Position numbers and translations under genes: made by a program. The notes below the pieces were generated by a model. That model made no database searches. It was not told the DNA's origin and saw only the letters and a program-made list of their open reading frames with translations. Below are positions 1 through 8,499 of a stretch of DNA of 64,000 nucleotides, in pieces (the first letter of the stretch is position 1; the number at the start of each line of letters is the position of its first letter). Source of the stretch: Anaerolineae bacterium (GTDB lineage Bacteria; Chloroflexota; Anaerolineae; 4572-78; J111); the NCBI GenBank assembly GCA_023151115.1, contig JAKLJP010000014.1:62001-126000 (forward strand), read 5' to 3'.

Positions 1-32
1 GATTAATCGGGATAGGGAGTCTAAGCTTAATA

Positions 33-1559
33 ATGATTTCACACGCCGTCTCTACGGAGTTGATGCACACAATTTCTCGCCAATTTAACACCTCGTTGGA
101 TTTAGATGAAGTGATGGGGCGGGTTTTACGGCTGACGGTTGAAGCGACAGAAGCTACGCACGGCAGTTTGTTCTTACTGGATGAGCAGGGCCAGGTAAGC
201 CGCTATATTTTGGCCCGACCCGAGCAATCGCCCGAAATATCGCCGCATAATCTTGAAAAAGTAATGGCCGAAGGCTTGACCGGCTGGGTTTACCAGCAGC
301 AGCAAGGTATACTGCTGGATAACATTGCCACTCATCACCGCTGGGTAAAATTACCGGATGACGCTGAGACTCGCTCGGCCCTGGCGGTCCCTTTGTTACA
401 CCAGAACCGAGTTAACGGGGTGCTGGTTTTGCACCATGAAGAACCCCATTATTTTGATGAGTCCCATCTGTCGCTGGTTACCGGGATTGCCGGACAGGCG
501 GCCATTGCGGTGGAAAATGCCCGGCTGTTTAGCCAGATCAGGCGCGAGCGCGAAACTTTAGACGCGCTGATCACCGGGATGCCCAACCCTGTTTTGGTGA
601 TTGACGCCGAGGAAAAAATTATCTTCACCAACGCGGCGGGCCGGCAGTTGCTGGCCTTAACCCAGGTGGACCACCTGGCGTTGGCTAGTGTGGAGGGCGG
701 GCTTATCCTTAAAGCAGCCCTCAAAGAATTGAATCAAAACTCGCCCTCCTCAACCCGCGAGATCCACTGGCCTGATGGACGCATTTTTAGCCTTTCGCTT
801 AACCATGTTGCCTGGCTGGGCACGGTGCTGACTTTAAATGACATTACCGAATTGAAAAGATTGGATGAACTAAAATCCGCCTTTGTCGAGACGGTTTCTC
901 ATGATTTACGCAACCCCCTGGCCACAATCCAGGGCTTTGCCATGCTGTTGGAAATGGAAAACCTGTCGGAACGAGGTCGCTCTAATTTGAGTGGCCTGCT
1001 GCAAGGTGTGGCTCAAATTCAGAATTTGATCCAGAATTTGCTCGACCTGGCCCGGATCGAAGCCAAGATGGATGAACAGATCGAAGCCTGCGACCTGACG
1101 GAAATTACCGAAGATGTGTTAAGCGGGTTTGAACTGCAACTAGCGGAAAAGGAAATGACTCTGGTGGCCGACCTGCCGGCTGATCTACCCTGGGTCTTGG
1201 GTAATGCCCTGCGCCTCTCCCAAGTGGTAGCCAATCTGGTCAGCAATGCGGTCAAATATACGCCTAAGGGCGGGCGTATTACCGTCGGGTTGAGCCACGA
1301 AGGCAAAGAAATCCGGCTGGCGGTATCCGACACCGGGCCAGGCATTCCCTCCGAAGAACAGGACCAGATTTTTGAAAGATTCTACCGGGTGCCCATGATG
1401 GAAAATTCGGAATGGATCGAAGGCGCCGGGTTGGGCCTGTCCATTGTTAAAGCCATTATTGAGGGGTACGGGGGCAGGGTGTGGGTGGAAAGCGAAATCG
1501 GCCTGGGCAGCACCTTTATCTGCACCTTGCCCACCATGCCTGACATACCAGAGGAGTAG
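33..1559 (+). CDS. GAF-PAS sensor histidine kinase
   Basis: A 508-residue soluble histidine kinase. A GAF domain (about residues 8-166) is followed by a PAS-like segment (172-275), a HisKA domain with the phospho-acceptor His at residue 290 in VSHDLRNP, and a HATPase_c domain (about 395-500). The ATPase shows the N box (NLVSNAVKYTP), G1 (DTGPGIP), F box (IFERFYR) and G2 (GAGLGLSIVK). No membrane segment or signal peptide is seen, so it should sense a cytoplasmic or bound ligand through GAF. No response regulator is adjacent, so its partner is unknown. Unlike the kinases at the right end of the window, its ATPase domain has no repeat-derived insertion before G1. The next gene starts four bases after its stop. 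Confidence 0.93.
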   Translation: MISHAVSTELMHTISRQFNTSLDLDEVMGRVLRLTVEATEATHGSLFLLDEQGQVSRYILARPEQSPEISPHNLEKVMAEGLTGWVYQQQQGILLDNIATHHRWVKLPDDAETRSALAVPLLHQNRVNGVLVLHHEEPHYFDESHLSLVTGIAGQAAIAVENARLFSQIRRERETLDALITGMPNPVLVIDAEEKIIFTNAAGRQLLALTQVDHLALASVEGGLILKAALKELNQNSPSSTREIHWPDGRIFSLSLNHVAWLGTVLTLNDITELKRLDELKSAFVETVSHDLRNPLATIQGFAMLLEMENLSERGRSNLSGLLQGVAQIQNLIQNLLDLARIEAKMDEQIEACDLTEITEDVLSGFELQLAEKEMTLVADLPADLPWVLGNALRLSQVVANLVSNAVKYTPKGGRITVGLSHEGKEIRLAVSDTGPGIPSEEQDQIFERFYRVPMMENSEWIEGAGLGLSIVKAIIEGYGGRVWVESEIGLGSTFICTLPTMPDIPEE

Positions 1560-1563
1560 GCCG

Positions 1564-2688
1564 GTGATCCGGACCTCCCAGGCGCAAACGGCTGCCTTTA
1601 TCCTGACCAAAAACTACCTGGCCGACCCCAAAGCGCCTCACCTGCTCGGCCTGGTCAATGACTTGGTCGCCCTGCCGGGCGAGCCAGCCTTGACTCCTTT
1701 CATCGCAGCTTCCGCCCGGCTGACCGCCTTTAGCCCCTCCCACCTTCTCGATGCTCTCTACCGGCAGCGAACCCTTATCAAAAGTGTGCTCATGCGCAGC
1801 GCCAGCGCTATTGTGCCCGTCGAGTGTTACCCGCTCTTGCATGCTGCGACCACCCGCCAGCGCAATCAGGATTTTAATAGTGAATTTCGGCTGTGGGGTC
1901 TCGATAACAGTGAGGTTGAAGCCGTAGAAAAAGAGATTTTGGCCGGGGATGATTGGCCGGCCACGGCCGAGGCTATCGCTTCCCGCTTCCCGCCGTCGCT
2001 GGTGCGCCCCTTAAGCCAGACCAGCCGGGGCGGGCGGGTGAGCACGACCAGCACGGTGGCCCTGGTTTTGCGTTGGCTGGTAGCCAGGGGGGTGCTGGCG
2101 ATGAGCCAGGAAAACCCCGCTGAACCGGTTTACGCCCCGTTACACTATTGGTATCCCAACCTCGATCTTGCCGCTACGCCGGGTGAGGCCGAAGCCCAGG
2201 CCGCCCTGGTTCAGGCTTACCTGGCCGCCTTTGGCCCGGCTACCGAAGCCGATATCAGCTTCTGGACCGGTTTTGGCAAAAGTGAAACTGCCCGCGCCGT
2301 CGGCGCTTTGGCTGCCAAAACCACCCTGACGATGGTTGAAGGCATCCCCGGCATGCTGCTGTTGTTGAAGGAGCAGACTGAAATTTTGACGTCAACTCAG
2401 CCGCTTTCGCTGCCGGTGATCAATTTTTTGCCGGCCGACGACCCTTTTACTACGGCATATCGGGCCAGCCGCAGCCGCTATCTGGCCGATCCCAAACAGC
2501 AGCGCCAAGTTTTTAGCAGCACCGGCGCGGCCGAACCGGCTGTAGTAATCAACGGCCAGATTAGTGGCACTTGGCAGTGGATCAACAACCAACTCACCTG
2601 GGAGTTATTCGCCGGGGTTGATCCAGCTCTTCAGCCGCTCTTTCAGGTTGAGGCCGAGCGCCTGGCCGCTTTTTTAGGCTCAACGTAA
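1564..2688 (+). CDS. Winged-helix AlkZ/YcaQ-like protein (HTH_42 family)
   Basis: About 374 residues. The GTG at 1564 is chosen because a GAGGAG Shine-Dalgarno lies at 1551-1556; the frame upstream merely overlaps the kinase. The layout matches the HTH_42 / AlkZ-like family: an N-terminal segment with the pattern LLDALYRQRTLIKSVLMRSA, a central winged-helix region, and a C-terminal signature with LPADDPFTTAYRAS and VVINGQISGTWQW. Characterised members (AlkZ, YcaQ) are DNA glycosylases that unhook crosslinks or bulky alkyl adducts. The catalytic Q-x-Q/D motif expected in the N-terminal region is not visible here, so glycosylase activity is uncertain. It is probably co-transcribed with the upstream kinase. 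Confidence 0.75.
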   Translation: MIRTSQAQTAAFILTKNYLADPKAPHLLGLVNDLVALPGEPALTPFIAASARLTAFSPSHLLDALYRQRTLIKSVLMRSASAIVPVECYPLLHAATTRQRNQDFNSEFRLWGLDNSEVEAVEKEILAGDDWPATAEAIASRFPPSLVRPLSQTSRGGRVSTTSTVALVLRWLVARGVLAMSQENPAEPVYAPLHYWYPNLDLAATPGEAEAQAALVQAYLAAFGPATEADISFWTGFGKSETARAVGALAAKTTLTMVEGIPGMLLLLKEQTEILTSTQPLSLPVINFLPADDPFTTAYRASRSRYLADPKQQRQVFSSTGAAEPAVVINGQISGTWQWINNQLTWELFAGVDPALQPLFQVEAERLAAFLGST

Positions 2689-2855
2689 CTGCTCTGCCCT
2701 GTCATTTCGACCGAAGGTAGAAATCCCCGATACCATCCTTTTATACGTCGCGCCCTGGAGATTTCTCGACCCTTGGTCTCGAAACTTGTCCTACCCCTTC
2801 GGGTGCGCCGAAGGGCGTGAGCTTGTCGAAGGATGACATGAACCTGAGTAGTAAC
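2689..2855. repeat. Dispersed palindromic element, GTCATTTCGA family, copy 1
   Basis: Starts with GTCATTTCGACCGAAGG and ends with a diverged inverted counterpart (GGATGACATGAACCTGAG). Relatives lie at 8734-8855 and 42334-42397. The middle contains a second palindromic stretch (CCCTTCGGGTGCGCCGAAGGGCG). It fills the space between two convergent genes and could act as a terminator. Confidence 0.75.
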
Positions 2856-2888
2856 GGCTCAACGATAAACACCTTTCCCCCTTCATAA

Positions 2889-2937
2889 GGAGGATTGGAG
2901 ATTACTAACCTGAATCTCCAACCTCTAATCTCCCAGA
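2889..2937. repeat. Purine/pyrimidine-biased hairpin repeat at the end of yqeC-mocA
   Basis: Runs of GGAGATT type face AATCTCC type. The repeat supplies the last residues and the stop codon of the gene at 2905-4299, so its C-terminal tail is repeat-derived. Confidence 0.6.
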
Positions 2938-4299
2938 CTGGCGCAAATCTTCCGGGCGATCAAAATCTCGTAGCACCTCTTTATCTGTCACCAATACCCG
3001 TTCAGCCTGGTCCTGATATTTCAACAGCACCGGCCTGCCGCCGGTATCACCGCGAACCTGCTGTAACTCAGCAAACAGCGCCCGGTCGAACAGCACCGGG
3101 TTGCCCCGTTGATCCTCGAACTCCGGCCAGACCAGGGGCGCTAACGTTTCTCGGTGGCGCTGAATGAGTTGGTTGAGCAAATCAGGCGTAACGCCGGGCA
3201 AATCTACCAGCATAAACAGTGCGCCGCCGGTATTGGCCGGCAGCGCCGCCAATCCGGCCTGTAGCGAGGTACTCTGGCCTTGCGCCCAGGCGGGATTGAT
3301 CACAATTTCTACCGGACGCTGGCCCAACACGGCCCGGCACTGCTCTACCTCCGCGCCCAGAACAACCACCACCCGGCTGACCTCAGCCGCCAGGGCGGTG
3401 TCTACCACCTGCTCAATAAAGGTTTTGTCTCCCCAGCGGGCCAACTGTTTGGGCGCACCAAAGCGAGTCGAGCCGCCCGCCGCCAGGATCACCGCTGCTA
3501 TCCGGCTGCGCACCTCTACCACCGGCGACTCCTCTTGCCAGACCGCCCCCAACACCACCGACTCGATTCGCTCCTGGGCCAGCAACTTCCCCGCAATCTC
3601 CCGTGCCGCCTCCAATCTTCCAACCTCCAACCCTCTACCCTTCCCCCCTTCCACCTTATTCAGTAGTGGCACAACACGCGCCTCGGCCGGTATATTCTTG
3701 AGTCCGCCTTGCGGATGAGATAAGACAGCAGCGATGGTGGCGGCTGTTATCGGCTGGCTCAGGGGAATCTGGCTTAATTGACCGACCAGGCTGGCCCGGT
3801 GAACGGTCTCGTCATTCAGCGGTTGGCCCACTACATCTAATCCCGCCACCGGAACTACCAGGGTGGTGCAGGCGGGAATGGCCGGTTCGTGGGCGGCGGG
3901 GGCTTTGAGCGGGCGCATGCGCGAACCGTCGGCCTCGTTGAGGATAACATCGAAATGGCCGCCGGCAGCGAGGGCGTCAATCAAGCCGGGGGGCAGGCCA
4001 AACGCTTTGCCGCTGGCGGCGTCGGCCTGGCCGATGAGCAAAACCTGGCCGTAGCGGGCGATGGCAGCCTGGAGCTGGGGCAGAAGGTCGGCCAGGGTTT
4101 GCCGCTCTGGATCAAAAGTGACATGGGCGGGGGAGCGGTTGATCTGGGCGGCGAAGATACGAGTGGTCGTGGTGGTCAACACCCGCAGGTGGGAGGCCAG
4201 TTCATTAGCCAGTTGGAACATGGCGGTTGTTTTGCCGCCCCCGCCCACAAAGGCAACAACATCCCCGGATGAGATTCGCAAAGCTTGAGAAAGTTTCAT
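2905..4299 (-). CDS. YqeC-MocA fusion: selenium-dependent hydroxylase maturation plus molybdenum cofactor cytidylyltransferase
   Basis: A 464-residue fusion. Residues 1 to about 260 match YqeC, a P-loop protein linked to selenium-dependent molybdenum hydroxylases, with Walker A VGGGGKTT near the N terminus and the typical LTTTTTRIF stretch. From about 265 to the end it matches MocA/MobA-like nucleotidyltransferases, with the signature ILAAGGSTRFGAPKQL and a later LVDLPGVTPD metal/nucleotide region. The MocA part should transfer CMP from CTP to molybdopterin to make the dinucleotide cofactor of xanthine-dehydrogenase-type enzymes. Residues 215-234 are a charged, low-complexity stretch encoded by a purine-rich repeat, sited near the junction of the two domains. 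It is the last gene of an operon with yqeB and an ADP-ribosylglycohydrolase. No hydroxylase gene lies in the window. Confidence 0.9.
   Translation of the reverse strand: MKLSQALRISSGDVVAFVGGGGKTTAMFQLANELASHLRVLTTTTTRIFAAQINRSPAHVTFDPERQTLADLLPQLQAAIARYGQVLLIGQADAASGKAFGLPPGLIDALAAGGHFDVILNEADGSRMRPLKAPAAHEPAIPACTTLVVPVAGLDVVGQPLNDETVHRASLVGQLSQIPLSQPITAATIAAVLSHPQGGLKNIPAEARVVPLLNKVEGGKGRGLEVGRLEAAREIAGKLLAQERIESVVLGAVWQEESPVVEVRSRIAAVILAAGGSTRFGAPKQLARWGDKTFIEQVVDTALAAEVSRVVVVLGAEVEQCRAVLGQRPVEIVINPAWAQGQSTSLQAGLAALPANTGGALFMLVDLPGVTPDLLNQLIQRHRETLAPLVWPEFEDQRGNPVLFDRALFAELQQVRGDTGGRPVLLKYQDQAERVLVTDKEVLRDFDRPEDLRQSGRLEVGDSG
3597..3657. repeat. In-frame purine-rich repeat inside yqeC-mocA
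   Basis: Pyrimidine-only runs on the plus strand (CCAATCTTCCAACCTCCAAC type) encode residues 215-234, with KVEGGKGRGLEVGRLEAA on the coding strand. It matches the style of the intergenic hairpin repeats elsewhere in the window. The reading frame is kept. Confidence 0.65.
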
Positions 4300-4327
4300 T
4301 GAATTGTGAATAGTAAATTGTGAATTT

Positions 4328-5173
4328 TTAAGGGTTTACAAGTTGAAGTAGTTGATGGTCTAATTCTAGCAGGTAATTGTAGCCATAGGAGCCGCGTTCC
4401 AGGTTATCGAAAAGGTGAGGAGGTAAATCCTGCGCCACTTCTTGACAGCACGAAGCTGCGCCCAGAGCAATGGCCGCGACGGTATCAACATCGCCGGTGA
4501 AGGCGACAGCCGCTTTGAGGATGTGGCTGAGATAATCGTAGCGCATGACGGTGCTGACTGCTGCCCGGACGCTCATCCAGCCCTGGTTGCCTACCGGCCC
4601 CTCCCACGGCTCAGACCAGGGGTGGTCTGGCACATGCCTTTCCAAAAAGTGACCGAGTTGGGCTTTTGGTCCCTGCTGATACAGAAAGTAATGGGTCATC
4701 AGCGCGGCAGCGTTAGCCGCAGCAATACCGTCTGAGGTGTCATGGGTTATTTTTGCTTGCAGGGTACACTTCTCGATAACTTCATCTACAGTTGGAAAGA
4801 CCCCGATGGGACAGGCGCGCATCGCCGCGCCGCTCTTGTCGCTGGTGGGTTTAATTTCGGATAAAAACTGCGTTCCATCCTGAGTTCGGTTGAGAAAGGT
4901 ATAAAATTTACTGGCATATCCCTCACGAGGGTCACGTTTAAAGGCTTTGACAAAGCTTTCGGCAAGAAGTTGAGATGTCCACGGTTCGCCGGAAACAATC
5001 GCCTCAGCGATAGCTATGCTCATTTGGGTATCGTCGGTGTAATGACCGGGCTGAATATTATGATGCGGATGTCTGACATAGGCGGACAGGGTGTTGTGTG
5101 CTTGGACAAATTCGACCGGAGCGTATTCAAACCCCATGCCGTAAGCATCACCTATAGCTAATTCAAGCAGCAT
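4328..5173 (-). CDS. ADP-ribosylglycohydrolase family protein
   Basis: 281 residues. The N terminus MLLELAIGDAYGMGFE is the usual start of the DraG/ADP-ribosylglycohydrolase fold. The binuclear metal motifs are present: YTDDTQMS near residue 47 and TGDVDTVAAIALGA near residue 228. Family members remove ADP-ribose from proteins or small molecules using two Mg or Mn ions. The start codon shares one base with the yqeB stop (TAATG), so translation is probably coupled. The next gene, yqeC-mocA, follows after 28 bases. Such an enzyme is not a known part of molybdenum hydroxylase maturation, so its place between yqeB and yqeC-mocA is unexplained. Confidence 0.9.
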   Translation of the reverse strand: MLLELAIGDAYGMGFEYAPVEFVQAHNTLSAYVRHPHHNIQPGHYTDDTQMSIAIAEAIVSGEPWTSQLLAESFVKAFKRDPREGYASKFYTFLNRTQDGTQFLSEIKPTSDKSGAAMRACPIGVFPTVDEVIEKCTLQAKITHDTSDGIAAANAAALMTHYFLYQQGPKAQLGHFLERHVPDHPWSEPWEGPVGNQGWMSVRAAVSTVMRYDYLSHILKAAVAFTGDVDTVAAIALGAASCCQEVAQDLPPHLFDNLERGSYGYNYLLELDHQLLQLVNP

Positions 5174-6024
5174 TATGTTTTCTCACAATCTTGTACGACA
5201 TCACTCGCCAGTATCGCCTCAAGCACCCCCCCGCCAATAGCTAATGACTTGTCGCTGATGGTAAAGCAGTGGCTCACCTCGCCGCGTGGGTCAAGGTCAC
5301 CGATTTTGAAGCCGGGTGTGACTGAGACGTTAGAATGAACCAGTCCGCGCAGCACTCCGGCAAAAGGGGCGATAATTTCATAGCCGGCCACACTGGCAAT
5401 AAGCTGGCCGGCCTCAATCCGGTCGCCAATTTGAGCGTGGGGGGTGACGTGTCCGGCGGCGGGAGCACGTAGGACGCGGTCGGCGGTATGACCCTTGACC
5501 TGTCCAGGGGTGTTAGTGTTGGCTTCGGCGCGGCCATCGCCGGCGGGGCCGCCGCCGGGATAAATCACCCGGCCCAGCCAGTGGCCGCGATTGGTTTCGA
5601 TGACGGCGTGGCAATCTTGCCCCGCAGTAAAACCCGGACCCAGCGCAATCACTAGCGGTGCGTCTGTGAGACTTGTGCCGGTATTGACTTTGGCGATGAT
5701 GGCGTCAACCACCACTGTTGACTTCAGCCGGGCGGGCAGGGCCGGGTCAGGGTTAACCAAAACCGGGATATGCTGGCTGTAGGCCATCTGTATGGCGGCG
5801 GCCAGGGTATCTACCCGGTAGGCCGCCAGCCCCTCGACCCGCGTTTCACCACTATATACGGCCTCGCCAAAGCTGACGGTGCGGCGGACCAGGGTGGGGG
5901 CGGGCAACTCGGTCATAATCAAGGGGAAGCCGCTCCGCTTGAGGCGATAGGCCACCCCGCTGGCCAAGTCGCCCGCTCCTTTGATAAGAATGAGAATATT
6001 ACTGAAAGGTGATTGAAGGGTCAT
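5173..6024 (-). CDS. yqeB: Selenium-dependent molybdenum hydroxylase accessory protein YqeB
   Basis: 283 residues with the YqeB (EF2563 family) pattern: an N-terminal ILIKGAGDLASGVAYRL dinucleotide-fold motif, MTELPAPTLVRRTVSFGEAV, and a C-terminal part with barrel-sandwich-like repeats (APAAGHVTPHAQIGDRIEAG). Family members co-occur with yqeC and selD in genomes with selenium-dependent xanthine-dehydrogenase-like hydroxylases and are thought to act in sulfur or selenium cofactor maturation; the reaction is unknown. It is the first gene of a three-gene minus-strand operon and overlaps the next start by one base. A strong palindrome lies upstream at 6080-6110. Confidence 0.9.
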   Translation of the reverse strand: MTLQSPFSNILILIKGAGDLASGVAYRLKRSGFPLIMTELPAPTLVRRTVSFGEAVYSGETRVEGLAAYRVDTLAAAIQMAYSQHIPVLVNPDPALPARLKSTVVVDAIIAKVNTGTSLTDAPLVIALGPGFTAGQDCHAVIETNRGHWLGRVIYPGGGPAGDGRAEANTNTPGQVKGHTADRVLRAPAAGHVTPHAQIGDRIEAGQLIASVAGYEIIAPFAGVLRGLVHSNVSVTPGFKIGDLDPRGEVSHCFTISDKSLAIGGGVLEAILASDVVQDCEKT

Positions 6025-6079
6025 AGCTTTAAATTCTACTGCATGGCCCTGGTTTAGACAAGCGGCGGATCATGGGGAA

Positions 6080-6110
6080 GACCCTAAAGGTTTTTAAAAC
6101 CTTTAGGGTC
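6080..6110. repeat. 31-base perfect palindrome
   Basis: Two 14-base arms (GACCCTAAAGGTTT and its complement) flank TTA. It lies upstream of yqeB and is flanked by no gene end, so it is not an obvious terminator. It is more likely a dispersed repeat. Confidence 0.8.
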
Positions 6111-6302
6111 TTATGTTCCTACCAGGGCAATTGCATTTATTATGTAAAATTAACAAACGAATAGTCCGGGCTTGAACCAAATTTGCCTCAATGGGGGTAA
6201 GTATGTCATCATCAAGGGAAAAACGGAGCGAAATGATGACGCAACCCACAAAGCTACGTATCACTGCACATCTTGGGAAGGCTCAAAGACCCGCGCACCA
6301 GC

Positions 6303-6445
6303 CGCCGAATAGATCATTTTCTCCTTGAAATCATGATGATTGCGATTTGTGCCGTCATTTGTGGCGGGATAGTTGGGTTGAGATCGAAGAATTGGGGCAA
6401 GCGAAAGAGAAGTGGTTTCGCCAATTTCTGATCTTGCCCAATGGC
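6303..6445 (+). pseudogene. ISAs1-family transposase N-terminal remnant, frameshifted
   Basis: Translation from 6303 gives a segment with IMMIAICAVICGG. One frame over it continues DSWVEIEELGQAKEKWF then LPNGIPS. Together these match the N-terminal signature of ISAs1-family transposases (ICAVICGADxWVEIE...LPNGIPSHDTFGRVF). A one-base deletion around 6363-6370 breaks the frame, and similarity stops after NGIPS. No terminal repeats or DDE catalytic part were found nearby, so only a scar remains. Confidence 0.75.
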
Positions 6446-6600
6446 ATCCCCTCAAGGCTGGTTGGGATGAGGACTATTTGCTCAAAGTCCTTTCTTCTTT
6501 GACATGATAGTTGCGTTTGCCCTGCCGGTCTGGATGTCCAAACTAGTCAAGGTAGACGAGCTGTGGTACACTAAAAAAAGTTTACTTGGCAATGGTAAAC

Positions 6601-6619
6601 ATTACTCTTAATGAGTAAT
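6601..6619. promoter_or_regulatory. Inverted-repeat operator candidate upstream of the transcarboxylase operon
   Basis: ATTACTC-N5-GAGTAAT is a perfect 7-base inverted repeat in an AT-rich stretch, next to the Crp-like site at 6621-6634. A symmetric repressor or activator could bind, but the factor is unknown. Confidence 0.4.
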
Positions 6620-6620
6620 A

Positions 6621-6634
6621 GTGATATTTTTCAC
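6621..6634. promoter_or_regulatory. Crp/Fnr-like binding site
   Basis: GTGA-N6-TCAC in the context TAGTGATATTTTTCACATT fits the Crp/Fnr-family palindrome. It lies 286 bases before the operon start codon, so a promoter here would leave a leader of 200 bases or more. The leader holds further palindromes (CCCATCATGATGATGGG at 6732-6748; ATAGCCCGGGCTAT near 6880-6893). No good -35/-10 pair was placed with confidence. Confidence 0.4.
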
Positions 6635-6919
6635 ATTTGATAATGACATATATCACTGTTGCTTTTGGAGTAAATCTGTTAATTTAATTCTAAATAGATA
6701 CAGTTGTTTCGCAACAGTCAGGCCGCTGTTGCCCATCATGATGATGGGGAGGCTATAATGCCTTAAGGTCGCATCAGTGTAGATGCGAGATTGATGATAA
6801 ACAGTGTCTAGACGCAGTGGTTTCAAGAAAGAGAACCATCGCGTTTCTATCAGCCCGAGTGTTTCCGTCAAGCGGATAGCCCGGGCTATTTTATTAAAAA
6901 TACCGCTGGGGAATTTTTT

Positions 6920-8473
6920 ATGAAGACAACCAAAGAAAAAATTGAACAGTTGCGGCAAATCAGAGCACGCCTGGCCGCAGGCGGCGGCGAGAAACGAATT
7001 GCCAAACAACACGACAGCGGCAAACTTACCGCCCGTGAACGGTTGGCCCTCCTTTTCGATCCTGATACCTTCCAGGAGATGTATTTATTTGCTCAACATC
7101 GCGCTACCAGGTTTGGATTGGCCAGCCAGGAGTTACCCGCCGATGGGGTCGTTACCGGAGTCGGGGCTGTAGATGGCCGCCAAGTGTTCGTCGCCTCACA
7201 AGATTTTACGGTTTCCGGCGGTTCGGTGGGGGAAACCCATGCCAATAAGATTTGCCAGATTCAAGAGATGGCCTTGAAGAGCGGCAGTCCCCTGGTGATT
7301 TTCAATGATAGTGGCGGGGCGCGCATCCAGGAGGGTATTGACTCTCTGAGTGGTTATGGGCGCATCTTTTATCGGAATGTGCTGGTCTCAGGGGTGGTGC
7401 CGCAGATAGCCATTATTGCCGGTCCGTGCGCCGGCGGCGCCGCCTATTCGCCGGCCTTAATGGATTTTATCATTATGGTTAAAGGCACCGGCAAACTCTT
7501 TATCACCGGACCCCAGGTGATTAAGGAAGTGACCGGCGAAATGGTCACTCCCGAAGAATTGGGCGGCGCTTACGCCCAGGAAGCTCACAGCGGCAATGTC
7601 CATTTGGTGGCTGAAAATGACCAGCACGCTATTCAACTCTGCCAAAAATTGCTGAGTTTTCTGCCCAGCAATAACCTGGAAGACCCGCCGGAATATGGCA
7701 ATGGCGAGGTCGTTTTTGGCGAAGATCCGTTCCTGGATACCGTCATCCCTGATGATCCCCGCGATGGTTACGATATGAAAGAAGTCATTGGCCGCCTGGT
7801 GGACGACGGCGATTTTATGGAAATCCAGGAACAGTTTGCCCCTAATGCGGTTATCGGTTTTGGGCGGATTAATGGCCAATCGGTGGGCATTGTGGCCAAT
7901 CAACCTGCGGTATTGGCCGGGGCATTGGATATTAATGCCTCGGATAAAATCGCCCGTTTTGTCCGTTTTTGCAATGCCTTTAATATTCCGCTGATTACCT
8001 TTGTGGATGTGCCGGGCTTTTTGCCGGGGGTGGAGCAGGAGTATGGCGGCATCATCCGGCACGGGGCCAAAATGCTCTTTGCTTACTCGGCGGCGACGGT
8101 GCCCAAGATTACGCTCATTCTGCGCAAGGCTTATGGCGGCGGCTATCTGGCGATGTGCGCCAAAGATTTAGGCGCAGACCGTGTGGCCGCCTGGCCGACC
8201 GGCGAAGTAGCGGTAATGGGCGCAGCGGGAGCCGTCAATATCATCTATGGCAACGAAATCAAAAATGCCGCTGACCCCGAAGCAGCCCGGGCCAAGTTTA
8301 TTCAGGAGTACGAAGCCGAATTTGCCAACCCTTACGTGGGGGCAGCTCGTAACCTGATTGACGACATCATCGAACCCAAAGATACACGGCGCTACCTGAG
8401 CCTGGCCCTGGAGTCGCTCCGCGCCAAACGTGATGTCCGCCCGCAAAAGAAACACGGGCTGATTCCCCTATAA
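6920..8473 (+). CDS. Methylmalonyl-CoA carboxyltransferase 12S-type subunit (acyl-CoA carboxylase beta family)
   Basis: 517 residues, the usual size of the biotin-dependent acyl-CoA carboxyltransferase subunit (PccB / MmdA / 12S). It carries both crotonase-like halves, with the N-terminal signature KLTARERLALLFD, the first oxyanion region (GGARIQEGIDSLSGYG, then AGPCAGGAAYSPAL) and the second (VDVPGFLPGVEQE, then KAYGGGYLAMC). It moves a carboxyl group between carboxybiotin and propionyl-CoA or methylmalonyl-CoA. The family alone cannot separate carboxylase, decarboxylase and transcarboxylase. The operon (small subunit, biotin carrier, 5S-type subunit, no biotin carboxylase, no sodium-pumping beta subunit) favours the transcarboxylase. 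It is the first gene of the operon. Confidence 0.88.
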   Translation: MKTTKEKIEQLRQIRARLAAGGGEKRIAKQHDSGKLTARERLALLFDPDTFQEMYLFAQHRATRFGLASQELPADGVVTGVGAVDGRQVFVASQDFTVSGGSVGETHANKICQIQEMALKSGSPLVIFNDSGGARIQEGIDSLSGYGRIFYRNVLVSGVVPQIAIIAGPCAGGAAYSPALMDFIIMVKGTGKLFITGPQVIKEVTGEMVTPEELGGAYAQEAHSGNVHLVAENDQHAIQLCQKLLSFLPSNNLEDPPEYGNGEVVFGEDPFLDTVIPDDPRDGYDMKEVIGRLVDDGDFMEIQEQFAPNAVIGFGRINGQSVGIVANQPAVLAGALDINASDKIARFVRFCNAFNIPLITFVDVPGFLPGVEQEYGGIIRHGAKMLFAYSAATVPKITLILRKAYGGGYLAMCAKDLGADRVAAWPTGEVAVMGAAGAVNIIYGNEIKNAADPEAARAKFIQEYEAEFANPYVGAARNLIDDIIEPKDTRRYLSLALESLRAKRDVRPQKKHGLIPL

Positions 8474-8499
8474 AATACAACCAGGAGGGAAGGTAAGTT

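Noticed and set aside
6261..6455. Open frame of 64 codons on the minus strand
   Set aside because: It is antisense to the ISAs1 transposase remnant, which explains the sequence better.
6754..6759. TATAAT before the transcarboxylase operon as its -10
   Set aside because: The matching -35 position (GCCCAT) is poor and no TGn extension is present.
6653..7012. Open frame of 119 codons on the minus strand across the start of the transcarboxylase operon
   Set aside because: It overlaps the real 12S gene, has no ribosome site and no recognisable family; most of it is leader and antisense sequence.
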